NCBI GenBank assembly: GCA_029907205.1
Contig: JARYMI010000009.1
Span: 1-64,000 of the forward strand
Source: Clostridiales bacterium
Lineage (GTDB): Bacteria; Acidobacteriota; Aminicenantia; Aminicenantales; UBA8522
Direction: 5' to 3'
DNA length: 64,000 nucleotides
This document shows positions 17,580 to 24,708 of the stretch, in pieces. The translations under genes and the position numbers were made by a program. The stretch's first letter is position 1, and each line of letters begins with the position of its first letter. The notes beneath the pieces were generated by a model. It had not been told where the DNA came from, did not search any database, and was given only the letters and a program-made list of their open reading frames with translations.

Positions 17580-18281
17580 ATGACATCTCATAAAAGTTCG
17601 TCGAGCCGGATTTTCTGGGGACTTCTTCTCATTATCTTGGGCGTCCTGCTTCTCTTAGACCGGATGGGGCGGCTGGATTTCGGCGATCTCATCTCCTTCT
17701 ACTGGCCGCTTTTTCTCATTTTTGCCGGTCTCTGGCATCTTGTCACCAACAAGTTCCGCCACACCGCTGGAGGGCTCGTGCTCATCGTCATCGGCTCTCT
17801 CTTCATGCTGGGCAAATGGCACATCCTCGGCCGCAGCGCCTGGCATTTTGTCTGGCCCCTCCTGATCATCCTGGCGGGTTTATGGATTTTGTTCGGTGCC
17901 TTCTTGCGAGGGACAACCAGGAAATCGGCCGGTGAGAAGGCGGATGAAATCGACGAGTTCGCCATGTTCTCGGGCATCACACGCCGCCTTGAATCCCAGG
18001 ATTTCCGAGGAGGGAAAGCGACTGTCGTCCTGGGCGGAATGGAGTTGGACTTCAGCCAGGCGCGGTTGAGCAGCGGCCAGGCATCGATCGAAGCGACCGC
18101 CATCCTCGGCGGGCTCGAAATCAAAGTGCCGAAAACCTGGCAGGTCCATGTCGAATGCCACCCGGTGTTGGGAAGCATCGAAAACGAGCACTCGTACGTG
18201 CCGGGACAGGAGGGCCAACAAACCCTCTCCATCAAGGCCACGGCCATCCTGGCTGGCATCGAAATAAAGACTGCCAAATGA
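17580..18281 (+). CDS. LiaF/DUF5668-like membrane protein
   Basis: The ATG at 17580 follows a strong ribosome site (AAGGAGCG). Residues about 10-115 contain four or five hydrophobic segments, two of the repeating form GLLLIILGVLLLL and PLLIILAGLWILF. The C-terminal half is a soluble beta-rich domain with three related units (ATVVLGGMELDFSQA, ATAILGGLEIKVPK, ATAILAGIEIKTAK), as in the LiaF C-terminal domain. Relatives sense or buffer cell-envelope stress, but there is no LiaRS pair here. It overlaps the next gene by 4 bases. Confidence 0.8.
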   Translation: MTSHKSSSSRIFWGLLLIILGVLLLLDRMGRLDFGDLISFYWPLFLIFAGLWHLVTNKFRHTAGGLVLIVIGSLFMLGKWHILGRSAWHFVWPLLIILAGLWILFGAFLRGTTRKSAGEKADEIDEFAMFSGITRRLESQDFRGGKATVVLGGMELDFSQARLSSGQASIEATAILGGLEIKVPKTWQVHVECHPVLGSIENEHSYVPGQEGQQTLSIKATAILAGIEIKTAK

Positions 18282-19069
18282 GAAGGCTGCTTTTCTGGCT
18301 GTTAGCTGTCCTCATCACGCTCGCAAGCGCCGTTTACCAGCGGCTGACAGGCCCCACTTACCCTCTGAGGGGAAAGGCCGCCGTGGCCGGTGAGGAAATC
18401 CGGTTCAAGCTGCCGCGCAGCCACGAAATCACCTCAGACTGTGCCGTCGCTGTCAAAGTTGCGGACGAGAAAACGAGCGGCCGCCTGGAATACAAAAGAT
18501 ACAAGACTTCAGATGCCTGGACTGAAGCCAACATGGCAAGGGAAAATGACCGGTTGGTTGGGTATCTTCCGCGCCAGCCGATGGCTGGTAAATTGGCCTA
18601 CAGGGTGCTCCTGACAAGTGACACTGAAGAGATTTCCCTGACGGGCGAGGACCAGGTCATCATCCGGTTCAAAGGAGTCGCCCCGGTTCCGCTACTTGTG
18701 GCTCACGTCATCTTAATGTTCCTGGCCATGCTCTTCTCAACGCGGGCGGGCCTGGCGGCGCTCGACCGGAAAAGCCATCCCCGAAAACTCGCTCTCTGGA
18801 CAATCGTCCTGCTTTTTATCGGGGGGTTCATCCTCGGTCCCGTCGTCCAGAAGTACGCCTTTGGCGCCTGGTGGACGGGGTTTCCTTTTGGGTTTGACCT
18901 GACTGACAACAAAACTCTCATCGCCATGGCCGGCTGGGTCGTGGCGCTCGTGGCCGGCCGGAAAGGAAAGCCCGCCCGGGGTTGGGTTCTGCTGGCTTCG
19001 GTCTTGATGCTGGTTATTTTTCTCATTCCCCACAGCCTCCTCGGCTCGGAGTTGAAATACACTGAGTAA
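18278..19069 (+). CDS. Membrane protein of unknown function
   Basis: The real start is MRRLLFWLLAVLITLASAVY (ATG 18278), coupled by ATGA to the LiaF-like gene. After an N-terminal hydrophobic helix comes an extracytoplasmic region of about 120 residues predicted to be beta-rich. Then four hydrophobic helices run to the C-terminus (VPLLVAHVILMFLAMLF, WTIVLLFIGGFILG, TLIAMAGWVVALVAG, VLLASVLMLVIFLIP). I do not recognise a named family. Coupling to the LiaF-like protein suggests the two act together at the membrane. Confidence 0.7.
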   Translation: MRRLLFWLLAVLITLASAVYQRLTGPTYPLRGKAAVAGEEIRFKLPRSHEITSDCAVAVKVADEKTSGRLEYKRYKTSDAWTEANMARENDRLVGYLPRQPMAGKLAYRVLLTSDTEEISLTGEDQVIIRFKGVAPVPLLVAHVILMFLAMLFSTRAGLAALDRKSHPRKLALWTIVLLFIGGFILGPVVQKYAFGAWWTGFPFGFDLTDNKTLIAMAGWVVALVAGRKGKPARGWVLLASVLMLVIFLIPHSLLGSELKYTE

Positions 19070-19186
19070 AAATCGAGTTCAGGTCTCCACGACTCCCCAG
19101 GCATGACTGTGGCGCCAAACCTATTCCTGCCGCAAGAAATCCTAAAGAAAACCGATATAAACAAAAATAAATCGATATTCCACCCC

Positions 19187-19215
19187 TTGACGCAAGAGAC
19201 ACCCCTTCTTATATT
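19187..19215 (+). promoter_or_regulatory. Promoter of the frameshifted membrane protein / Cys-rich peptide operon
   Basis: TTGACG, 17 bases, TATATT. The +1 is expected near 19222, about 30 bases before a ribosome site (GAGGAGAAAGG) and the ATG at 19253. This fixes the start of the next gene. Confidence 0.65.
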
Positions 19216-19252
19216 AAAAATAGAGCAAAGCGAGCAGAGGAGAAAGGGCAGC

Positions 19253-19803
19253 ATGAAGGGAGAAGATGCTCTCCGGCCCAGTTCCAGAGCGCAACATCGT
19301 CTCAGGCCCCCAAATCCGTCTGGATAATAATAGTTATCTGGCTCTTAGCCATCGCCTCTCTCATTGGAACTCATTATTTCCTCAAACATAAGCCCAGACA
19401 TGATAAAGCGAAAATTACGAAAATAGACGCCAAACTCAAAAGTTTGACGGAAGAGCAGAAAATAGGAATGAAGTATTTTGAAGGCGGCATCCTTGAATCG
19501 CGAAGTGGAGACGTCTTTATTATAGAGACCACTATGGACAATGACGAAATCGAGAAAAGGGGCCTCGCCCTGAAAACAATCGAATTCCACATCGATGACC
19601 CGCTTTTCCTGGAGAGGCAGATGATGATTAAGGAGGCATTTAAGAGATTGAACAATGCTGAGAAGCGCTGCGTAATGGACAAACATGCGGTTATTCTCTA
19701 TCGTGATGGCGCTTACTGCCTGGTTTATGACCCAGAAATCTATAACGATTATGTTGTTAAATATGGGACGGAATGCAAATCTTGCGACGAAAAGATTAAA
19801 TAA
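19253..19803 (+). CDS. Membrane-anchored protein read through a -1 frameshift
   Basis: Promoter, ribosome site and ATG at 19253 all point to a start MKGEDALRPSSRA, but that frame stops at 19327. The -1 frame, open from before 19309, encodes a transmembrane helix (SVWIIIVIWLLAIASLIG) and then a soluble domain of about 140 residues ending CKSCDEKIK at 19803. That frame has no ATG, GTG or TTG able to include the helix. Just before the stop lies CCCAAAT in the phase C CCA AAT, a canonical slippery pattern that slips into exactly this frame. The alternative is loss of one C from a run of six. The protein is not a family I recognise. It lies 24 bases upstream of the Cys-rich peptide and has AT-richer codons than the bulk of the window. 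Confidence 0.55.
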
Positions 19804-19827
19804 CCAAAATGAAAGGAGGAAAAACAA

Positions 19828-20070
19828 ATGAAAAAATGGGTTAGTGCTTTTGCTATTGTCTCGCTGATTGCCGTCAGTACTTTCGTCATCTACAAAGAGG
19901 CCCTCGCCAGACCGCCACTCTGCGATTGGTGTGCAGCGTATTGTTATACGTGCAATGGATATTATCAAGTGGACTCCTGTTGGGTGTATAACGGACTTCT
20001 CTACTGTCTTGTCGATTGTCAAAATTGCAATCCAGGATGCATATGTGGCTCTACCATTTGCGTGGATTAG
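19828..20070 (+). CDS. Small secreted cysteine-rich peptide
   Basis: An 80-residue product with an excellent ribosome site (AAAGGAGG) before the ATG at 19828. Residues 1-27 are a signal peptide (KKWVSAFAIVSLIAVSTFVIY, ending near ALA). The mature part of about 53 residues carries 11 cysteines, including CDWC, CYTC, CQNC and CIC, with many Tyr/Trp. It could be a disulfide-knotted or metal-binding secreted peptide. The odd number of Cys leaves one free for a partner or cofactor. I recognise no family. It is co-oriented with the frameshifted membrane protein and is probably its partner. Confidence 0.75.
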   Translation: MKKWVSAFAIVSLIAVSTFVIYKEALARPPLCDWCAAYCYTCNGYYQVDSCWVYNGLLYCLVDCQNCNPGCICGSTICVD

Positions 20071-20099
20071 TTGATTCCTCATTATTTCTAGCTTATAAT
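20071..20099 (+). promoter_or_regulatory. Near-consensus promoter of the VWFA-domain gene
   Basis: TTGATT, 17 bases, TATAAT, beginning right after the stop codon of the Cys-rich peptide. The leader to the ATG at 20172 would be about 65 bases. Confidence 0.65.
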
Positions 20100-20171
20100 T
20101 TTTAGGTGAGAGGAAGGGTAACCAAAAGAGCTAAGCGGTGCGTAAGATATTGAATTCAAAATAATAAAACG

Positions 20172-22292
20172 ATGGGGAAGAGATATTTGGTTCCGATAAT
20201 AATCCTATTATTTGGAACTATCTCTTTTCTATTGATCGCATATGCGGAAGCCAATCCTCAAAAAGATAAAACTTCGTTGCAATATGAAGTTAAGGTGACC
20301 TTAAAACTCATCCAGGTTTATGTCACCGATAACAAAGGAAATCCAGTCCCGGACTTGGAAGAAGATAATTTCATAATTTATGACAATGAGAAAAAGCAAA
20401 AGCTGACCGAATTTGAAAAACATTTGATTTCTTTTCCCGGAGAAACCAAAGAACAGATCGAAAAAACACCGGTCTCATTTGTCCGGAAATTGATGCCGCG
20501 CAAGTTCTTTCTTTTCTTCGATCTTGCTTTCAACAACGCCAAAGGCCTTGAGAAGTCAAGACAAGCAGCGCTGCATTTTATAGATACCCAACTCCAGCCA
20601 ATAGACGAAGTGGGGGTGCTCTCCTACTCTGCTATCAAGAGTCTGAAGCTTCATGAATATCTGACGACAGACCACAATAGAGTTCGGGATATTGTGAAAG
20701 GATTCGGGATAAAGGAAATCGCCGGCCGAGCCGAGGATTTCGAGGCAGAATACTGGAGCCTGTTGAAAGAAGAAAACCCCAGGGATGCTAGCTCATCGGG
20801 GTATGTCTTCGATCCCAAGGAACAACGAAAGCAGGAATTGGAGTTTTTGAGAAAAAAGCGAGAGGAATCCAAACTTCAGACTTACAATTTTGTACAAAAA
20901 ATGACGGAACTGGCCAAATCTTTGAGATATGTGCATGGCCAAAAATCGATCATCTTTTTTTCTTCTGGTGTCCCTTACTCTCTTGTCGCCGGAATACCGG
21001 CTCCGGAGATCTATCCACTGAGACTTAAGGGGGATGACCCAAAACCAATAGATAAATTGGAGGAATATTCAATTAGGAGAAGACTTGATTCGTATGATGA
21101 GGGCTTCGAATCATCCCACTTATCCTTCCGATATGAAGATATGCTCAAAGAATTGAGTGCCGCCAATTGCACGATTTATGCCCTGGACACGCAGGAGCCG
21201 AGCGCCGCGCTCGTCGGGGATCTCAATGTAAGAGGAGTTTTTTCCCTCCAGAAGATGACTAGCGAAACTGGAGGGAAGTATTTCGGCAATATCAATAATT
21301 ACGAGCAACATATAGAAAAAATTCACAAGATAACCGGAAGCTATTACGTCCTGGGCTATTATGTCGATGACATATGGGATGGCAAATACCATCAGGTCAA
21401 AGTGGAGGTGGACCGGCCGGGGCTGAAAGTCTACGCCCAGAAAGGCTATTTCAACCCCAAGCCGTTCAAAGAGTATAGCGACCTCGAGAAGATGCTTCAT
21501 CTTGTGGATCTGGCCCTGAGCGAAAACCCCCTCTTCCAGACGCCCCTGCGTTTCCCCCTGAAAGCCCTCCCTTCCTCAGCCCAGGGGAAACAGAACTTAG
21601 CTCTCTGGGCCAGGCTCGAAAAAGAGAAAATCCAGGAAATAGCCGCCCGGAAAATGGAGATAGTGACCATCCTCTTCGATGACAAGGACAATATCGTCAA
21701 GATGGAAAGGAAAGAGGCCGATCTCTCTCGGCTTCCCGAGGGGCCGCTCTATCTTTCCTCCTTTCTCCCCTTAACCCCTGGGGAGTACAAGTGCCGTCTG
21801 GTCCTCCGCAACCTGGAATCAGGGAGAGGCGCTGTCGCATCCTCCTCGGTTTCTCTCCCTGAGCCTCAAGCGGAGAGGCTAAGGCTCTACCCTCCCCTCC
21901 TTCTTAAAGAAGACAAAGAGGGTTTTTATCTCCAGGTTTCCCGCACTCCGGTTGATTTTCCCTTTGGTAGGACAAAGTATGCTCCGCTTTTCGAAGAGCT
22001 GGAGCGGGGGAAAGAGAGTCTTTATGCGGCGGTTAGATGTGCGCACCCAGGCATCCAGAAACCGGAGATAAAACTCTTGGGGAATCTCCTCAAATATCAA
22101 GGTGACACAACAACCGCCATTCCCGTGTCAATTTCCATTCTGGAGAGCAAGCGAGAGGCCGATTCGGAAGTTTTTCTCCTGCAGATTAAGACGGAAAATT
22201 TAGAGGCGGGGGAGTATCTGCTTTATCTTTTTGCCCAGGAGTTGAATACGGGGGTCATATCCCAGGTCAATACCTCTTTCAAGGTAAAGTAA
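20172..22292 (+). CDS. Exported VWFA-related Acidobacterial-type protein
   Basis: The 706-residue protein starts MGKRYLVPIIILLFGTISFLLIAYA, a signal peptide or anchor. Next comes a short beta-domain (VKVTLKLIQVYVTDNKGNPVPDLEEDNFIIYDN) that usually precedes the VWFA-related Acidobacterial domain. The A-domain itself follows: FFLFFDLAFNN in the MIDAS-like strand, KSIIFFSSGVPYS, and TGSYYVLGYYVDD at its end. The MIDAS DxSxS is altered to DLAFN, so metal binding may be lost. The remaining 270 residues are beta-rich and of unknown role. No good Shine-Dalgarno precedes the ATG. The first half is AT-richer than the second. Confidence 0.85.
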   Translation: MGKRYLVPIIILLFGTISFLLIAYAEANPQKDKTSLQYEVKVTLKLIQVYVTDNKGNPVPDLEEDNFIIYDNEKKQKLTEFEKHLISFPGETKEQIEKTPVSFVRKLMPRKFFLFFDLAFNNAKGLEKSRQAALHFIDTQLQPIDEVGVLSYSAIKSLKLHEYLTTDHNRVRDIVKGFGIKEIAGRAEDFEAEYWSLLKEENPRDASSSGYVFDPKEQRKQELEFLRKKREESKLQTYNFVQKMTELAKSLRYVHGQKSIIFFSSGVPYSLVAGIPAPEIYPLRLKGDDPKPIDKLEEYSIRRRLDSYDEGFESSHLSFRYEDMLKELSAANCTIYALDTQEPSAALVGDLNVRGVFSLQKMTSETGGKYFGNINNYEQHIEKIHKITGSYYVLGYYVDDIWDGKYHQVKVEVDRPGLKVYAQKGYFNPKPFKEYSDLEKMLHLVDLALSENPLFQTPLRFPLKALPSSAQGKQNLALWARLEKEKIQEIAARKMEIVTILFDDKDNIVKMERKEADLSRLPEGPLYLSSFLPLTPGEYKCRLVLRNLESGRGAVASSSVSLPEPQAERLRLYPPLLLKEDKEGFYLQVSRTPVDFPFGRTKYAPLFEELERGKESLYAAVRCAHPGIQKPEIKLLGNLLKYQGDTTTAIPVSISILESKREADSEVFLLQIKTENLEAGEYLLYLFAQELNTGVISQVNTSFKVK

Positions 22293-22325
22293 GAAAAAGC
22301 CAGCTCTGATAGGTTAATAAAGACG

Positions 22326-22463
22326 ATGGCCATGGACCTTGGCTATAAACCTGCCTCGTTTTCCGAGCGCTTTAAGCAGGAATTTGGTTTTTCTCCCACG
22401 GCTCAGAGAAGACAATTGATGACCTCAGGCCGCCTCCATAGAGAAGCTCAAGATTTAATATAG
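22326..22463 (+). pseudogene. Remnant of an AraC-type HTH regulator (C-terminal helices only)
   Basis: A 45-residue reading frame with the pattern LGYKPASFSERFKQEFGFSP matches the second helix-turn-helix of AraC/XylS regulators, where LGYxSxSxFSRxFKxxFGxSP is the family signature. The rest of the DNA-binding and sensor domains are absent upstream. It is too short for the ORF track. I infer a decayed gene fragment in the island. Confidence 0.55.
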
Positions 22464-22615
22464 CCTCTCAGTAGGGTCAGAGTTTGGTTTCTGGTACACC
22501 TTGCGCGAGCGCATGTTCACCCCATCCATGAAATTTCCAAGAAAAAAAGATGAAAAGTGCTTGGTACGGGATATCTGTCAGGAAGAAAGCAAGCGCTGGG
22601 GTTTTCCGTTTGAAG

Positions 22616-22644
22616 TTGACTGATTATCCAGATATTTGTAGAAT
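22616..22644 (+). promoter_or_regulatory. Promoter of the MNT/HEPN pair
   Basis: TTGACT, 17 bases, TAGAAT. The +1 near 22651 is 8 bases before the ATG at 22659. It argues that translation should begin there and not at the GTG 22760 of the ORF track. Confidence 0.6.
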
Positions 22645-22658
22645 TTAATAAACTCTCA

Positions 22659-23152
22659 ATGTTAAAAGAACGATTCAAGGAACTTCAGGGCAGGCGCTTC
22701 TCGACGAAGCTAAAGCGTTTTATGGGAAGAAGCTTGTCTCTTTTGTTGTCTTCGGTTCGGTGTCCAGACAGACATATCGATTCGATTCCGACCTTGATAT
22801 CTTGATCATTGCAGAAGGGCTTCCGCGGGGCAGAATGAAGAGAATAGCCCAGTTTGCGGCTATAGAACAGAGGCTTGAGCCCTTCTTAGAATCTCTCCGA
22901 AAAGAAGGGGTCCAGACTTTTATCTCCCCCATTTTTAAAACGCCCGAGGAAGCTCAAAGAGGAAGCCCTCTGTTCCTTGACATGGTGGAAGACGCCTTGA
23001 TTCTTTATGACCGCGACCGTTTTTTCTCCAAAATCCTCGACAGGCTGCGAAACAGGCTGAAAGAGCTGGGCGCAAAAAGAATTTGGCAAGGAAACGTCTG
23101 GCACTGGGTTTTAAAACCCGATTATCGGCCCGGCGAGCTCATCGAGTTATGA
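22659..23152 (+). pseudogene. MNT-type nucleotidyltransferase with one-base frameshift
   Basis: Read from the ATG at 22659 the product begins MLKERFKELQGRRF and then loses frame. The continuation in the other frame is LLDEAKAFYGKKLVSFVVFGSVSRQTYRFDSDLDIL, including the nucleotidyltransferase motif GS...SDLD. Adding a single base near TTCTCGAC (about 22698-22705) restores one 165-residue protein. MNT proteins are the antitoxin or AMPylating partner of HEPN toxins, and the HEPN gene overlaps its stop codon. As sequenced the gene is broken in its N-terminal 15 residues. A GTG restart at 22760 would lack the GS motif and be inactive. It may be real decay or a missed base. Confidence 0.7.
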
Positions 23153-23562
23153 ATAATAGGACCCTGGCCCTGAGTTATCTGAAAAAGGCGAAGGTCCGGC
23201 TCGATGTTCTTGATTTGCTATACAAAAAAAGGGCATTTTCTGACGTCATCCGAGAAGCGCAGGAAGTCGTGGAATTATCCCTGAAAAGCATGCTCAGGTT
23301 GGTGGGGGTCGAGCCGCCAAAAATTCACGATGTCGGGGGCCTTCTGCTTGAGCACAAAGACAAATTCCCTAAAACTGTTGCGAGGAATCTCAAAAGGCTT
23401 GCTCGTGTCTCAAAAGTATTGCGGAAGGAAAGAGAACTGGCTTTTTACGGCGACATAGATTTTATCGCGACTGAAGAATACACAAGTCAAGACGCGAGGA
23501 AAGCCATCAAGGACACCAGGTTTGTCGTGGCGGCCGCAAAGACTTTAATCGACGCCGATTGA
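23149..23562 (+). CDS. HEPN-domain protein (partner of MNT)
   Basis: Start MNNRTLALSYLKKAKVRLDVLD at ATG 23149, overlapping the MNT stop as ATGA. The 137-residue all-helical protein has HEPN character: AREAQEVVELSLKSMLRL-like second helix and the C-terminal RKERELAFYGDIDFIATEEYT segment. The R-x4-6-H RNase motif of toxic HEPN proteins is not seen; the position holds a Tyr in AFYGD. It may therefore be a non-nucleolytic HEPN variant. The MNT/HEPN gene order is the common one for this toxin-antitoxin type. Confidence 0.82.
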   Translation: MNNRTLALSYLKKAKVRLDVLDLLYKKRAFSDVIREAQEVVELSLKSMLRLVGVEPPKIHDVGGLLLEHKDKFPKTVARNLKRLARVSKVLRKERELAFYGDIDFIATEEYTSQDARKAIKDTRFVVAAAKTLIDAD

Positions 23563-23766
23563 TTTCGGCACATTCGATTTTTTATTCCAATCTTCGGTCT
23601 TTTTCTTATCTGCCTTTAAAAGATAGAGCTTGCCGAGTTCGTAATGAGGCTCAGGGTCGCTGGGCTCGAGAACGATGGCTTTCTCAAAGTTTCTTATCGC
23701 TTCCTCGAACCGGCTGAGCATTTTACTTAACTTTTCATTGTAAAGCCGGCGCGCCTCGTCAGACAC
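23545..23766 (-). CDS. Small single-TPR protein or TPR fragment
   Basis: A 73-residue reading frame starting at a GTG that overlaps the end of the Fic gene. It contains one clear TPR unit (FEEAIRNFEKAIVLEPSDPEPHYELGKLYLL) and a basic tail. Its 3' end overlaps the convergent HEPN gene by 18 bases. It could be a genuine small third gene of the Fic operon, or the remnant of a longer TPR protein. No evidence decides between them. Confidence 0.4.
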   Translation of the reverse strand: MSDEARRLYNEKLSKMLSRFEEAIRNFEKAIVLEPSDPEPHYELGKLYLLKADKKKTEDWNKKSNVPKSIGVD

Positions 23767-24196
23767 GACTTTTATCAGTCAGCTTGACGAGGTGGGTTCT
23801 TAAGAATTTTTCGATGGCCTTAACGGTTTCATCCTTAAACCGGGGAGGACTCTGCGCGATCCACACAGTGAAATTATAGAGCTCCTGTGCGTCTGCCTCT
23901 ATCCATTTTCCATTCAAGTATAGAAAGACAAAAAGTGTGGTCATGGCGATTCTTTTATTTCCATTCTGAAAAGGGTGATTCTTGATCATCAAATAGAAGA
24001 GCATGCTGGCTTTTGAAATAAGCCCCGCGTAAAGAGGTTTTTTGGAAAAACTCTGGAAGGGAGCCGCCAGGCAGCTTTCCAGAATATGGGGAAAGCGGGT
24101 GGAAAAATCGGGGATGGGCTCGTCAAAAGCCAACATCTCCCGGGCCAGCCTGAAAGCCACGTATTCGACTTCTCTCAGGGTAATGAGGCGCATCAA
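23759..24196 (-). CDS. Fic/Doc-family toxin
   Basis: The 145-residue protein is the size of Doc (death on curing). The Fic catalytic loop is HPFQNGNKRIAM, with the catalytic His, Asn and Lys-Arg of the Doc-type motif HxFx(D/A)xNKR. In Doc this loop phosphorylates EF-Tu; AMPylation is usual when the loop ends GNGR instead. The preceding gene, overlapping by 4 bases, encodes a small DNA-binding protein, as expected for a toxin-antitoxin operon. Confidence 0.88.
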   Translation of the reverse strand: MMRLITLREVEYVAFRLAREMLAFDEPIPDFSTRFPHILESCLAAPFQSFSKKPLYAGLISKASMLFYLMIKNHPFQNGNKRIAMTTLFVFLYLNGKWIEADAQELYNFTVWIAQSPPRFKDETVKAIEKFLRTHLVKLTDKSRV

Positions 24197-24450
24197 TCAT
24201 TCCCCAGCATCCGGAGGACTTCGCCATAGTCCTCGACGGTTTTTCTCACCGCTTCCTCAATTATTCTCTTTGTCCTTTTGCTCACGTTTTTACCCAGGAT
24301 TTCCGAAATGCGCGCTTCGGGTATGGCATAGTTTCTGCCTATCTTTACGGCTTTTATCTCTCCTCTCTTTACTTTTTTATAGATGGCGATCCTGGAGAGC
24401 CCGAGGATCTCTGCCAATTGGGGAATCGTAAAATATTGTTTTTCTTTCAC
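24193..24450 (-). CDS. Excisionase-like HTH antitoxin of the Fic/Doc module
   Basis: I start this at the GTG 24450 because it sits 5 bases after a near-perfect ribosome site (AAGGAGG). The ORF-track ATG at 24480 has none, and the ribosome site itself would become coding. The 85-residue product has a MerR/excisionase-type HTH (FTIPQLAEILGLSRIAIYKKVKRGEI, then VKIGRNYAIPEARI) and a charged C-terminal helix probably binding the toxin. It should repress its own operon through the AT-rich repeats just upstream. Confidence 0.8.
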   Translation of the reverse strand: MKEKQYFTIPQLAEILGLSRIAIYKKVKRGEIKAVKIGRNYAIPEARISEILGKNVSKRTKRIIEEAVRKTVEDYGEVLRMLGND

Positions 24451-24480
24451 TTGCACCTCCTTTCTGTCGTTATAACTCAT

Positions 24481-24540
24481 GTTAACTTATTTAATATATA
24501 TTAACTTATGTTAATTTCGGAAAGGAGGTTAACATAATAA
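24481..24540 (-). promoter_or_regulatory. AT-rich operator/promoter region of the HTH-Fic module
   Basis: Three copies of a TTAACWTA-type motif occur in 60 bases: GTTAACTTAT, TTAACTTATGTTAA and GGTTAACATAATAA, two of them in opposite orientation. The region is strikingly AT-rich against its surroundings. No single -35/-10 pair stands out. Autoregulation by the antitoxin is inferred. Confidence 0.5.
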
Positions 24541-24611
24541 GGTGTGATTGTCAATGGAACTTCTTCCCTACCCTGTCCGATTCGTAAGCGTCAGAAAGCT
24601 GGATTCTGTTT

Positions 24612-24708
24612 AGCGGGCACAGGCATCTGTTAGGAACGCATTAAGCATTGAATCATTGCGGGGAACGGAATGACAGAGCAATCCGATGCTGAATGATTGG
24701 TGCCCGTT
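24612..24708. repeat. Inverted repeat at the 3' end of the TPR lipoprotein gene
   Basis: AGCGGGCAC and GTGCCCGTT face each other about 80 bases apart, with a second inner pair AATCATT/AATGATT. It could fold as a long hairpin downstream of the minus-strand gene. There is no T-run, so a Rho-independent terminator is not supported. Confidence 0.35.
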
